A stretch of DNA of 64,000 nucleotides from Terriglobia bacterium (GTDB lineage: Bacteria; Acidobacteriota; Terriglobia; JAIQFV01): assembly GCA_020072965.1 (NCBI GenBank), contig JAIQFY010000020.1, positions 62,001-126,000 of the forward strand, given 5' to 3'. Below are positions 24,164 through 34,559 of this stretch, one piece after another (positions within the stretch are counted from its first letter, which is position 1; every line of letters starts with the position of its first letter). The notes under the pieces were generated by a model, which searched no databases, was not told where the DNA came from, and saw only the letters and a list, made by a program, of their open reading frames with translations. Position numbers and translations under genes: made by a program.

Positions 24164-26359
24164 CTATCCCAGCCGCGTCACCCGAACGGTGACCCAAGTG
24201 TGAAAGGTTTTTTGTATTGCAGAATCAAATTTCCAGTGAGGCAAAATCGCCGAACCCTCATAGATCAGTTCAAAGCCATCTTCCGACTGGGCGACGGCAT
24301 TCAGTGGAGTGATCCACCATGTGGTCGGTCCGGGAACTTTAATTCCAATTCTGATTTTCTGATATTCGTCGACCAGAGCCACTTCATCGAGATCCTCACA
24401 GCACCCTTGCCAGCTCAGGGGCTCGTTTCTCTTCCCCAGCACGAAGTACCGGTCAGCCTCATCAGGGGCCAGGAGATTGAAGGCCAATTCCATTCCAATT
24501 TTCTTCTCCTCAGCCTCCGCTTTTCCCCATTCCATGTCCACTCTGCACGCGATTTCCAGTGCTTCGGCTTCGGGACTTATAAACTTGAACCGCTTTCGCA
24601 CCTTGGGAGTAGACTTACTGCCAAGACTCCTGAAGATAAGATCGTCGACCGAAATCGGGTGGGATAGCAGCGGGTTGTTGGTTGGCCTCGGGGAGGATAA
24701 GGGAGGGGCGAACGCCAATGAATATCTACCGGCGGCCAATTCGAAATCATCACCCAATGCGGTCGTCGCGAAGTCATCAAACTCTCTTGAGGAGGGAAAA
24801 CATATGACACGGAAGCAGTTTCTCGGGTAGGGGTCGTAGGTCAACGCCCGTTCAAGATGCGGTTGTTTGGCGAGCGGTCTCTCGTGAATGGTTTGGATCC
24901 CATCCCTCAGCACAAGGTTCTCTCCCGCGCCGGCGATCTTCTGGTGATAGGCTTCCTTGCGGCGTCTCAATGTGTTGATGACGTCCATTGAGCAGGGCTT
25001 AAAGTCCAGAAACTGCAATGTGGCTCCGTCATTGGGATCAAAGAGAGCCGAAAAATTTTGAGCCGAAATGTAGATTTCGTCCTCCTGATCGCAATCAAAA
25101 TCAGTGACCTCAACAACCGTCCTGACGAAGCCGGTCAGACTGTGCTCCACCTCGTCCGCCAAGGACTCGGCCGCGCTGATGTTGCGCTGTGCCGAAAGCC
25201 GGAGATGCGGCGCATACAGGCCTCCAAAGACCCCGTGCCAGTAAGGATCGTTGCCTTGTGAGCGTAGAAGATGGTCGTAGGCCCGGTTCCACAGCGATAG
25301 TGCTTCATCGTGGGCATAAAGTCCGCGGTTTCGCAACTCCTCGAGACGATGACTGCAGCGGACCATTCGCTTGTGCAGGAGGTTCGCCTCTGGATAGCGC
25401 GAGAAGAAATTCCGGAAGAAACCGCCCCGGACAAATGGTTCCACAAGGTGTGCTCCGTCGGAGTGCTTCAAGAAAGTCTCCGCTGCTTCAAGCTGAAGCT
25501 GTTTCTCAGCGGGGAGCGCCCACGCCATCATTTCCGAATACGAGGCTGTGGGCAAATCGACCCGACCCAGGGGGTGGAATGCTTCCAAATACTCGCCGGC
25601 CGGGACCACCTCGATCCACTCGTGATTCTCTTCGAGGGCCTGGAAGAATCGATCCAGCCAGGCGTTTTGATAGACGTGTTCATAGGTGTGCGGCCACGCT
25701 CCGAACTTTTCAAGATCGTCGGCCATCACGACCAGTCGATCGCCATGTTTTTCGGAGACCGAACGAAGGTGATCGATGGTTTCCGAGGGCTCGCGGAATG
25801 GAATAAAATACCGCAAGCGTTTGCTCCCGGCCACGACGCGAACCGTGTTTCCAAGATCCTCAGCAGTATAGTAGCCGAATAAATCATCAGGTGACAATCC
25901 CGCCAGCAGGAAATGGGTATCGTCAAGGCACAGGTAGTCTACATGCGCCCGGGCGAGGATTGAAGGGAGCTGGGGCTCCCATACCCGCTCCGGCAGCCAC
26001 ACCCCACGAGGCCTGAGCCCGAACCTTAGCTTCAGATATTCACCCAGCCGTTCGAGCTGGGCCAGGGCGTCGCGCCCGGGGATCAGCGGGAGGATGGGTT
26101 CATAGAATCCTCCCCCCATCAGCTCGACCTGACGCCGTGCGATCAATCCACGAAGCATGTCGAAATACTCCGGACGATGGCGCTCGATCCATTCCAACAG
26201 GGCCCCTGAAAAATGCAGAGTGAGCCGGATATGGGGATGAAGTTCCAGCCTTTGGAGAAAAGGAAGGTAGGCATGCCGGTAGGCATCCTCGATCACTTCG
26301 TGGAAGTTGCCCGCGGGTTGATGGGCATGGATTACAAGAGAAAAATAGATCTTGTTCAT
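24164..26359 (-). CDS. GH57 glycoside hydrolase / 4-alpha-glucanotransferase
   Basis: A 731-aa protein. The catalytic barrel begins M-N-K-I-Y-F-S-L-V-I-H-A-H-Q-P-A-G-N-F, with nucleophile E124 in V-W-L-P-E-R-V-W-E-P and acid/base D214 in M-A-D-D-L-E-K-F-G, positions nearly the same as E123 and D214 of the Thermococcus litoralis 4-alpha-glucanotransferase. The long C-terminal half (about 400-731) is the DUF1925/DUF1926-type beta domain (L-S-W-Q-G-C-C-E-D-L, P-G-P-T-T-W-W-I-T-P). It probably remodels alpha-1,4-glucans such as glycogen in the cytoplasm. No other glycogen gene is nearby. Confidence 0.9.
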   Translation of the reverse strand: MNKIYFSLVIHAHQPAGNFHEVIEDAYRHAYLPFLQRLELHPHIRLTLHFSGALLEWIERHRPEYFDMLRGLIARRQVELMGGGFYEPILPLIPGRDALAQLERLGEYLKLRFGLRPRGVWLPERVWEPQLPSILARAHVDYLCLDDTHFLLAGLSPDDLFGYYTAEDLGNTVRVVAGSKRLRYFIPFREPSETIDHLRSVSEKHGDRLVVMADDLEKFGAWPHTYEHVYQNAWLDRFFQALEENHEWIEVVPAGEYLEAFHPLGRVDLPTASYSEMMAWALPAEKQLQLEAAETFLKHSDGAHLVEPFVRGGFFRNFFSRYPEANLLHKRMVRCSHRLEELRNRGLYAHDEALSLWNRAYDHLLRSQGNDPYWHGVFGGLYAPHLRLSAQRNISAAESLADEVEHSLTGFVRTVVEVTDFDCDQEDEIYISAQNFSALFDPNDGATLQFLDFKPCSMDVINTLRRRKEAYHQKIAGAGENLVLRDGIQTIHERPLAKQPHLERALTYDPYPRNCFRVICFPSSREFDDFATTALGDDFELAAGRYSLAFAPPLSSPRPTNNPLLSHPISVDDLIFRSLGSKSTPKVRKRFKFISPEAEALEIACRVDMEWGKAEAEEKKIGMELAFNLLAPDEADRYFVLGKRNEPLSWQGCCEDLDEVALVDEYQKIRIGIKVPGPTTWWITPLNAVAQSEDGFELIYEGSAILPHWKFDSAIQKTFHTWVTVRVTRLG

Positions 26360-26682
26360 GTGATTTCACTCGGAACGCATCTGCGAGGAACAGTCGCTAA
26401 GTCAACTGCACATCAAGCTCGGAGGCTAGCATGAACATCTTGCAGAGATTCTGGCGAAAAACCGCCTTGCCATGAAGAGCGCAAAATCCGCAGCCAGGAG
26501 CTCTGAAATTATCATCGGAGGAAAAAAATTGCCACCCGTATTTCATCGTCGATTGAAGGAGAGGCAGGAGTAATATCCCGATAGGACCGTCCCCTCGCGA
26601 CAGACATTGCAACATCCGGGAAGTCTGACCGCGTGTCCCGTCCCGCGATTGGATTTCACCGAAACCGCGGCTTAAACTTGCG
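26360..26682. other. Intergenic stretch, nothing recognised
   Basis: It holds the promoter side of the GH57 gene and the 3' side of the permease pseudogene. No gene or clear hairpin seen. Confidence 0.45.
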
Positions 26683-27638
26683 TTACGATTTCGTCCGATT
26701 GATCCACCACGCATAAAGTGGCAGCCCCGCCATTATGATCAGCGCTCCGACGCCAATGGTCTGTGGACTCGTCACAAAAACGTTCACGACCATCGCCAGG
26801 CTGGCAAGAACAAAAATGGCGGGGAGTACCGGATAACCTCAGGCTTTGAATCCTTCCGGTTCTGCTGCCTGCCTTCGTCTCAATACAAAAAGCGAGGCGA
26901 CGGCGCCTCCTGAGAAAAGCAGGATTGCAAAACCGGTGTAAATCAGGAGTTGCTCAAAGATCCCGCAAAGCACAAGAATTCCACTCCAGAGTGCTGGAAC
27001 GAGAATCGAGATGGCGGGAGTTCGGAACCGGGGATGGACCCGTGCGGCGGATCGGAAGAATAGGCCATCCTGTGCCATGGCATAGTAGTTCGCGGACCCG
27101 TAATGATCCAAGCGCTGAGACCGCCGGCCAGGGACAGCAGAATAAGGACCGTCACGGCGTCTTCCATATGACTGCCGAACAACGCCCGGGCCACCCGGTC
27201 TCCCACATGGATCTGGCCTGACAGCTGTTCGGGAGCGAGGGCGAAGAGATAGAGCGCGTTCAAAAGGAGATAGAGAATCGTCACGACCCCTGTGCCGATC
27301 AGGAGAGTGCGCGGCACATTGCGCCGCGGATCGCGAAGCTCTTCGGACACGTACGTGGCGGCATTCCAGCCGCTGTAGGTAAACATGACCGGAACAAGGG
27401 CCAGCATCCAGTCCGAAGCACCCAGTGGGCCGGTTGAATGGAGGAAGTTTCCCTTCGATCCTGAGCCCCACGCGAAGCCGAGAGCAATAAACATGAGCAG
27501 AGCTATCACCAGTAAACTGGTGAGGCGTTTTGTACCAGTCGCCCTGGTCGAAGGCCGCAGATATGGATTGAGGAGAGCAAGAGTCAATAGAACCCTCATT
27601 TTATGTCCCAATTGTTTGAACAAAGAAAATGACCTCAT
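26683..27638 (-). pseudogene. APC-family amino acid permease, decayed
   Basis: Permease sequence runs from about 27560 down to a TAA at 26683. The first frame has F-T-Y-S-G-W-N-A-A-T-Y-V-S-E-E, typical APC sequence, then breaks near 27090 after I-I-T-G-P-R. The next frame continues Y-Y-A-M-A-Q-D-G-L-F-F with A-A-R-V-H-P-R-F-R-T-P, then meets a TGA at 26839, after which the same frame still reads G-Y-P-V-L-P-A-I-F-V and ends W-W-I-N-R. The N-terminal half of the usual 450 residues is absent. One truncation, one frameshift and one stop make it non-functional. Confidence 0.85.
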
Positions 27639-28174
27639 TTCGATGCAACCGCAGTCCTGATGTGAGTATTGGTTCAGAAATGGTCGGAATTGATAGAGTT
27701 ATTGCTGCTCGATAAGCTATAGATTTCTATGATGTCAATCTCTGATGGATTCTTTCACCCCAATAATCACAGTTTCATCAGCGCAAAGCGTAATGAAAGT
27801 CCGAAACTTCAGATTTTGGAATTTGTTTACAAATAAATCTGATTTTTCGGATTTCCAGGGGGCAGGGACGGGGGATCCTTCTGGAAACCATCTTGATCCT
27901 GTTGACAAATCACGATAAATAATTCACAAGCACGCCAGAACACTTTGGCAAGTTAGATGCTCGTCTTTTCTTTAAGATTTGAGGTTAAGCACTCCGCCGT
28001 TAGTGCTAAGTAGTTGGAGATAAGTGGGGACTTTCGAACCATGTCGTATTAATTCAAGTCAATTGTAGAGTAAACAGGGATGCGTAGGAGACTCGTGTTC
28101 CACCTTTAACCCCGAGACTAAAGAGCTCATCCCGGCTCTGAGGTTTTTTGGATACAAATACAGGAGGAGACAAT
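27639..28174. other. AT-rich leader region of the TonB-dependent receptor
   Basis: 535 bp without a gene, richer in A/T than its surroundings. A TTGACA occurs near 27903, but no well-spaced -10 box was found. The region ends in AGGAGGAGA before the receptor start. Confidence 0.4.
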
Positions 28175-31100
28175 ATGTTAAGCAAATGGAAGAGAGGCTC
28201 GGTCGCAGGTGCGCTTGCGGTGAGTCTGTTCGCTGTTCTGCTGCTCATAGCATCGGTCACCTTGTGGGCACAGGGCTTCGATGGAACTCTTCGCGGCACC
28301 GTGAAGGACTCGTCCGGCGCGGTCATAGCCAATGCGACAGTTATTGCAACCAATGATGCGACCAAAGCAGCGCGGTCTGTGGAAACGACGTCGGACGGAA
28401 CTTTTAATTTTCCTAATCTTCAGGTCGGATCGTACACAGTGACAGTTGAAGTCAAGGGATTTAAGAAATCTGTCCGGAAGGGGGTGGAGGTTAAAGCCAA
28501 CCAGGTCGTTGAAGTTTCCGCTGCGCTCGAAGTCGGTTCTCTCGAGACGGTTGTCGAAGTGGCGGCGGGAGCAGAGCTGATTCAAACCACCTCTTCGCAG
28601 GTCGGTGGATCGGTCAGCGAGCGTGCGGTCATTGATCTTCCCAATCCTTCCCTGGGTGGCTCGCCACTCAATCTCTCCATCATTTTCCCCAATACGACCA
28701 CCCAGTCGGGAGGCATGGCGGGGGAAGGGGGATCGATTGGCGGCACTCGACCCCGCAACAATAACTTTACGATTGATGGGGTCGACAATAATGACGTCTC
28801 GATAACGGGTCATCTTTCACCCGTGATTCAGGATGCGGTGGCGGAGTTCGTGCTGCTGACCAACCAGTTCAGTGCGGAATACGGACATTCGTCAGGCGGT
28901 CAGTTTAATATCATCACGAAATCGGGCAGCAATGAAATGCACGGTGATGCCCACTATTACTTTCAGAACAGAAAGATGAATGCCTTCGACAATCTGTCGA
29001 AGGCGGCCATTCCGGATCGGTTGGCGGCGGGTCTTCCGGCTAAGCCGCGCTTTGATTTCAACCGGGTTGGAGGGACGTTGGGTGGCCCGATTATTAAGAA
29101 TAAGTTGTTCATCTTTGGGGCTTACGAATACCAGACTCGCGGGCGTGAAGCCTCGGGAGTCTCGATCCTGGCGCCCACGGCTTCCGGATTGTCCACTCTG
29201 AACGCGCTTGCCGTCAATTCAGCGGTCCGCGAGATACTGGCGCAGGTTCCCACCGCAGGTGCGGCGACTTCAAGCATTGTGGTCAACGGGCAAACCGTTC
29301 CGATTGGGACCCTCCAATTGTTTGCGCCGGATTTCTTTGCGCAACACGATTTCCAGATCAACGTGGATTTTAATACCGCAAAACACCAATACCGGGGCCG
29401 CTTTTTGTACGATCGCTTCCGGGCGCCCAATATTAACCCTGAAGGACCCCTCCCACAATTTTCCGGTTCGCAATTTGCTGACAACCGCAAGGTGCTGTTC
29501 ACGGACATCTGGGCGATCAATAACCGGGTGGTCAACGATTTTAGAACCTCATACTCGCGTAATGTCAACGGCTTCGGAGTTCCGGACCAATTCAAGAATT
29601 TCCCGAATGCCATCATTGCGGATCTGGGCCTAAATATGGGTCCTGAGGGCAACTCCCCCCAGGGAGGGACTCAAAACATTTACCAAATTCTCGATAACAT
29701 TAGTTATACAAGGGGAAAACACCAGTTGAAATTTGGAGTGGAGTTCCGTAACTGGATCGCTCCGTCAGATTTCCTTCCGCGGGCACGAGGCGAGTGGGGC
29801 TACGAGAATTTCTCTCAACTTATCAACGATCAGATCCCCACGGGATTGAATGGCGCGCTTCGAGGAGCCGGTTCTGGATTCTTTGCCGGGAATCAGAGTG
29901 CGATTTACTGGTTTGTCCAGGATGATTTCAAGGTAAGCTCGCGGTTGACCTTTAACCTGGGCCTTCGATATGAGTACGCGTCCAATCCCCGCGATGCTTC
30001 GCTCCAGGCACTGAATTCGATTGCCAGTGTTCCCGGCCTGGTTGACTTCCGCGTTCCGAAGACAGACCGAAACAATTTTGCTCCCCGATTCGGTTTTGCC
30101 TTTGATCCCAAGGGGGATGGCAAGATGGCGATCCGCGGCGGCTTTGGGATCTCTTATGATGTCACCTTCCAGAACCTGACGCTCCTGCAGCTCCCACCTC
30201 AACTTCAAACTGAGCAGAATCCCAATCTTACTTGTGCATTGTCGAATCCTCCGGCCTGGTGTCCCAATGGCCCGGGCTTTCTTGCAGGAGGTGGTTTGTT
30301 AGCGGTCAATGTTCCTCCCACCACGGTGGCTGATGCGCGCACCGCCACGCAGTCTGTCATCGTTGATACGGTGGCCCCGAAGATTCTTACCTGGAGCTTG
30401 AGTGTCCAGCGGCAGTTTGGCAAAGACTGGGAAGTGGAAGTCCGCTACCTCGGGACTCGCGCCGACCATTTGCCGGTACAGATCCGAGAGAACTCGATCT
30501 CAGTCTTTGATATCAATCCGAACCTGGCGTTGCCCACTTTTTTCAGCGCCTCTCAAGTTCCTTCGAAGTTCTCCCTTTCGGCGCCTACACAGCAGGACGT
30601 TTTTGACGCCGAGAACTTGCGTTACGTAGCGCAGGGATTTGACGGGGGCTTGCTCACCGCGTTCCCGCCGGTTGGAAACTCGATCTACCACGGTGGTTCG
30701 ATCGATGTGAACCGTCGCTTCGGCCAGGGAATCTTCCTGAAAGCAAACTACACCTGGTCCCACGTCATTGACGATTCCACCAATGAGTTGTTCACGAGCC
30801 GCGTGAATCCTCGCCGCCCGCAGAATCCATTCAACATGAGGGATGAACGGGGGAACTCCGCTCTGGACAAGCCACACAAGTTCACTTTCGGGTGGACCTA
30901 TGAACTGCCCAAGGTGAGAGTGGAAAGTGCCTTTGCCAAGAAGGTACTTCATGGATGGCAGATCAATGGGACTTATCTGGCCGAGTCGGGTCAACCTATC
31001 ACTGCGCTTTCGGGAATCGATGCCAACGGGGACTTTGATTCCGCCGGCGACCGTGCCCTTCTCAATCCGAACGGGATTGGATTGACGGGGACGGGCGTAA

Positions 31101-31534
31101 GCTATATCCTCCGGAACCCCGCCACGGGCTCCACCTCGCTCTGCAATCCGGCGACGTCTGATTGTGACAGCACGCGCACCGTGGGTTATGTCGCCAACAA
31201 CCCGACGGCCCGGTTTGTGGTCGCGGAGACGGGAACCAAGGCCGCGGGTACGGTGGGAAGGAATACCATTCGGACCCCGGGGCTCAACAACTGGAATATT
31301 TCGATCTTCAAAAACACATATATTTCCGAAAAGAAATACATCCAGTTCCAGCTGCAGATGCTGAATGCCTTCAACCATCGCCAACCCGCCCTGGGTGCAG
31401 GCAGTGTCTTTGGGTTCCTTGACAATGCCCTCAGCACCACCTATTCGAATGTGTCCAGTTCGAATTTTTTGAATGCGGGGCAATTCAATGCGGGGAATCG
31501 AACTATTCAACTGGCATTGAAACTGGTCTTCTAA
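28175..31534 (+). CDS. Oar-like TonB-dependent receptor with carboxypeptidase-regulatory N-domain
   Basis: An 1119-aa outer-membrane protein. A signal peptide (about 8-32, ending L-W-A-Q) is followed by a CarboxypepD_reg-like sandwich (T-L-R-G-T-V-K-D-S-S-G-A-V-I), a plug with N-N-N-F-T-I-D-G-V-D-N-N-D and F-S-A-E-Y-G-H-S-S-G-G-Q-F-N, then a long barrel ending in L-A-L-K-L-V-F. Proteins of this build are abundant in Acidobacteria and are linked to uptake of large substrates; the substrate cannot be told here. ATG 28175 has AGGAGGAGA 5 nt upstream. A strong terminator follows, so it is a single-gene unit. Confidence 0.93.
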   Translation: MLSKWKRGSVAGALAVSLFAVLLLIASVTLWAQGFDGTLRGTVKDSSGAVIANATVIATNDATKAARSVETTSDGTFNFPNLQVGSYTVTVEVKGFKKSVRKGVEVKANQVVEVSAALEVGSLETVVEVAAGAELIQTTSSQVGGSVSERAVIDLPNPSLGGSPLNLSIIFPNTTTQSGGMAGEGGSIGGTRPRNNNFTIDGVDNNDVSITGHLSPVIQDAVAEFVLLTNQFSAEYGHSSGGQFNIITKSGSNEMHGDAHYYFQNRKMNAFDNLSKAAIPDRLAAGLPAKPRFDFNRVGGTLGGPIIKNKLFIFGAYEYQTRGREASGVSILAPTASGLSTLNALAVNSAVREILAQVPTAGAATSSIVVNGQTVPIGTLQLFAPDFFAQHDFQINVDFNTAKHQYRGRFLYDRFRAPNINPEGPLPQFSGSQFADNRKVLFTDIWAINNRVVNDFRTSYSRNVNGFGVPDQFKNFPNAIIADLGLNMGPEGNSPQGGTQNIYQILDNISYTRGKHQLKFGVEFRNWIAPSDFLPRARGEWGYENFSQLINDQIPTGLNGALRGAGSGFFAGNQSAIYWFVQDDFKVSSRLTFNLGLRYEYASNPRDASLQALNSIASVPGLVDFRVPKTDRNNFAPRFGFAFDPKGDGKMAIRGGFGISYDVTFQNLTLLQLPPQLQTEQNPNLTCALSNPPAWCPNGPGFLAGGGLLAVNVPPTTVADARTATQSVIVDTVAPKILTWSLSVQRQFGKDWEVEVRYLGTRADHLPVQIRENSISVFDINPNLALPTFFSASQVPSKFSLSAPTQQDVFDAENLRYVAQGFDGGLLTAFPPVGNSIYHGGSIDVNRRFGQGIFLKANYTWSHVIDDSTNELFTSRVNPRRPQNPFNMRDERGNSALDKPHKFTFGWTYELPKVRVESAFAKKVLHGWQINGTYLAESGQPITALSGIDANGDFDSAGDRALLNPNGIGLTGTGVSYILRNPATGSTSLCNPATSDCDSTRTVGYVANNPTARFVVAETGTKAAGTVGRNTIRTPGLNNWNISIFKNTYISEKKYIQFQLQMLNAFNHRQPALGAGSVFGFLDNALSTTYSNVSSSNFLNAGQFNAGNRTIQLALKLVF

Positions 31535-31557
31535 CTTAACAGTTGGAGGTTTTTTCC

Positions 31558-31588
31558 AAGGGGAAGCTTCGGCTTCCCCTTCTTTTGT
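31558..31588 (+). terminator. Rho-independent terminator with TTCG loop
   Basis: Stem AAGGGGAAGC / GCTTCCCCTT around a TTCG tetraloop, followed by CTTTTGTTTG. It ends the receptor transcript 24 bp after the stop. Confidence 0.85.
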
Positions 31589-31609
31589 TTGGAAGAGGAG
31601 GGATGTCTA

Positions 31610-31770
31610 CACGACCTGGGGGCCACCCCTCAACCGCAAAGAACGCCATGCGGGCGCAAAGGCCGCAAAGAGTTGGCCCTTGACGTTTGGACATTCTCCT
31701 TCTTGTGTTCTTGGCGCCTGCTTGGCGCCCTCTGCGGTTGGTTCTTTCTCAGTTCGAGGGGGCGTTCATA
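31610..31770. repeat. CCGCAAAG-type inverted repeat in intergenic space
   Basis: CAACCGCAAAGAACGC-like bases near 31630 face CTTGGCGCCCTCTGCGGTTG near 31720-31741, forming an imperfect large dyad. Similar bases occur at about 8940-9022. Confidence 0.45.
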
Positions 31771-31871
31771 ATGAACAAAAGTGAGTCCCGGATTGACGGC
31801 TCAATAATCAAACCTGTTGACTTCTCTTTCTCGCTTCAATACGATTTCTCTGATACTCCAGCCTGATCTTC

Positions 31872-34466
31872 ATGAGACTCACATCAGGTACGCGTCTTGG
31901 TTCTTACGAAATCATCTCTCCCCTGGGTGCTGGCGGGATGGGTGAGGTTTATCTCGCTCAGGATACGAAGCTGGACCGAACGGTTGCACTGAAAATTCTT
32001 CCGGCCGCCTTTGCCTCAGATCCCCACCGGCTGCAGCGTTTTCTGCGGGAAGCCAAGGCAGCCTCTTCGCTGAACCATCCCAATATCCTGACCATCTACG
32101 AGGTTTCGGCCGCGGAGCCCTTTCCGTTGATTGCGGCCGAGTATATTGAGGGAGAGACGTTGCGCCGACACCTCGCCCGAAGGCGGATGTCCATTCTGGA
32201 ATCGTTGGATGTGGCGATCCAGGTGGCCAGCGCTCTATCGGCTGCGCATTCGGTAGGCATCATTCATCGCGACATCAAGCCTGAAAACATCATGTTGCGC
32301 CCGGATGAGTACGTCAAGGTTCTTGACTTCGGGCTTGCCAAGGTTCTGGAACCGGAGAAGGCGGAAGACCCGACAGTACTTGGCACCATCACGCAGTTCA
32401 ATTCAGAACCGGGGTTGGTGTTGGGAACGGCCCGATATATGTCGCCGGAGCAGGCCCGGGGATTGGAGACTGATGGAAGGACAGATCTGTGGAGTCTGGG
32501 AGTGGTGCTCTTCGAAATGGTCGCCGGCACTGTCCCGTTTGGAGGGAATGTTTCGACCGAGATAATCGCTTCAGTCCTGGTCATGGAGCCTCCGCCTCTG
32601 GCGCGGTTCTCCCGGGAAGTTCCCGAGGAATTGGAGCGGATTGTGACGAAGGCCCTGGCGAAAAACAGGGAAGAGCGTTTTCAGACGGCCAGGGACTTCC
32701 TCCTTGACTTGAAGGGGCTGAAGAAACGGCTGGAAACTGACACCGAACGGATACGCCGGGGGCAATTCAGTTGGGAGAGCGGCCAGGGGACACCGGGAAG
32801 TGATGACCCGGCGGCAATCAGCTCAGGCGACCACATGACTCCGTGGTCGAGAACGAGCGGCATAAAGCTTGCATCCGGTCCGTCGGGACTTGTAGCGAGG
32901 ATCAAAGCACACAAGGCAATTGCAGCCATCGTGTTGGCTGCTTTGGGAGTTGCCATCTTTGTCTCCTATACCTACTTTCTCCGCAACACTCTGAATTCGA
33001 TTGATTCCATCGCGGTGCTGCCGTTCTCCAATGCAGACCCCGATCCGGAAACGCAGTATTTCTCAGACGGGATAACGGAGAACACGATCAACAGCCTTTC
33101 TCAGCTGCCCCATCTCGCTGTGATTGCCGGGAGTTCGGTGTTTCGCTATAAGGGCCAGGAGATCGACCCCCAGACCGTAGGCAGGAGACTTAAGGTCCAG
33201 GCAGTGCTGACCGGAAGGGTGATTCGTCGGAATGATGATCTGACGATCAGTGTTGAACTGGTTGATGTCCGGAATAATCATCATCTGTGGGGAGAACAGT
33301 ACAACCGCAAGATTTCGGGCATCCTCTCCCTTCAGTCGGAACTCGCCGGAGATATCTGCGAGAAGCTCCGTTCCACCTTGACCCGCGAAGAGCATGATCG
33401 GGCAACCCGGCATTACACGGAGAACACCGAGGCTTACAATCTCTATACTAAAGGCCGCTATTACTGGAATCGGAGGACGGGAGAAGACGTCAAAACAAGT
33501 ATTGAATACTTCGAAAAGGCGATCGCCCTGGATCCGCGTTATGCCCAGGCATATGCAGGGCTGGCAGACGCCTACATCGCCCTTCCTGTCTACAGCGATG
33601 TTCAGCTCAACGACGCCCTCCCGAAAGCTAAAAATGCAGCATTGAAGGCGCTCGCCATCGATGACACCTTGGCCGAAGCCCATACCTCGCTGGCAGGATC
33701 GATCGGACAGGACGACTGGTATTTTAAGGGAGCCGAAAAGGAATTTAGGCGGGCCATTGCATTGAATCCGAACTACGCCACCGCCCGTCAGTGGTATGCC
33801 CAATTCTTATCCACCATGGGTCGCCATGCCGAGGCGTTCGATCAGATCAGACAAGCCCGGGAACTGGATCCCCTCTCCCTGATTATCCAGACCAGTGTGG
33901 GTAATACTCTCCTCAAGGCCCGTCTGTACGACCAGGGGATCGAGCAGCTCGAAAAGGCGATTGAGATGGATAGGAACTTCTACCGGGCCCATCTCTACCT
34001 GGGAAACGCTTATCTCGAAAAGGGAATGTATGACCGCGCCATCGGGGAATTCAAAATCGCCGCCGTCCTTTCGGGAGAAGAAAGTCCAGAGGAAGCCGCA
34101 ACGCGGGCAACTGCGCTCATGAGAGCTTACGAAACTTCAGGGGCGAAGGGGTATTGGGCCCAGCAACTCAACTATCTGGAAGAGGAGATGAAAACCCGGC
34201 ATGTGTCGCCCTACAAGATGGCTTTCGCTTATGCATGGCTTGGTGAATCCAACCTGGCCATCGAATGGCTGCAAAAAGCATTCCAGGAACGGGATATTAA
34301 TTTTTTGAACCTCAAGATCGATCCGCAATTTGACTCCCTCCGCACTGACCAGCGCGTACTTCAACTGATGCGCCGCGTCGAACTTCCGGAATGGTCTGGA
34401 AGCGACTCCAATGCCGGTCCAGACAAACGCAATCTCGCGGTGAGCACCTTACACCCGATCCAGTGA
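31872..34466 (+). CDS. Ser/Thr protein kinase with TolB-like and TPR domains
   Basis: An 864-aa membrane protein. A Hanks-type kinase (1-270) has G-A-G-G-M-G-E-V-Y, K41 in V-A-L-K, H132-R-D-I-K-P-E-N and D152-F-G-L-A-K. A helix lies at about 350-372. Beyond it, S-I-A-V-L-P-F-S-N and Y-F-S-D-G-I-T-E mark a TolB/FlgO-like N-domain (about 375-500) as seen in adenylate cyclase-type regulators, then several TPR units up to the end (A-L-D-P-R-Y-A-Q-A-Y-A-G-L-A-D-A-Y). It is expected to sense or scaffold outside the membrane and phosphorylate inside. Targets are unknown. Confidence 0.93.
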   Translation: MRLTSGTRLGSYEIISPLGAGGMGEVYLAQDTKLDRTVALKILPAAFASDPHRLQRFLREAKAASSLNHPNILTIYEVSAAEPFPLIAAEYIEGETLRRHLARRRMSILESLDVAIQVASALSAAHSVGIIHRDIKPENIMLRPDEYVKVLDFGLAKVLEPEKAEDPTVLGTITQFNSEPGLVLGTARYMSPEQARGLETDGRTDLWSLGVVLFEMVAGTVPFGGNVSTEIIASVLVMEPPPLARFSREVPEELERIVTKALAKNREERFQTARDFLLDLKGLKKRLETDTERIRRGQFSWESGQGTPGSDDPAAISSGDHMTPWSRTSGIKLASGPSGLVARIKAHKAIAAIVLAALGVAIFVSYTYFLRNTLNSIDSIAVLPFSNADPDPETQYFSDGITENTINSLSQLPHLAVIAGSSVFRYKGQEIDPQTVGRRLKVQAVLTGRVIRRNDDLTISVELVDVRNNHHLWGEQYNRKISGILSLQSELAGDICEKLRSTLTREEHDRATRHYTENTEAYNLYTKGRYYWNRRTGEDVKTSIEYFEKAIALDPRYAQAYAGLADAYIALPVYSDVQLNDALPKAKNAALKALAIDDTLAEAHTSLAGSIGQDDWYFKGAEKEFRRAIALNPNYATARQWYAQFLSTMGRHAEAFDQIRQARELDPLSLIIQTSVGNTLLKARLYDQGIEQLEKAIEMDRNFYRAHLYLGNAYLEKGMYDRAIGEFKIAAVLSGEESPEEAATRATALMRAYETSGAKGYWAQQLNYLEEEMKTRHVSPYKMAFAYAWLGESNLAIEWLQKAFQERDINFLNLKIDPQFDSLRTDQRVLQLMRRVELPEWSGSDSNAGPDKRNLAVSTLHPIQ

Positions 34467-34559
34467 GCGTGAAGCTGAATTCCGAATCCGCTGCAGGGCA
34501 GATCCTGCGGAGGCGGGTGAACCCAAGGGTCGGAATGGGTTCAAACCTCGGAATGTGGT

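Noticed and set aside
27903-27935. TTGACA promoter ahead of the TonB-dependent receptor
   Set aside because: No acceptable -10 sequence at 16-18 bp spacing.
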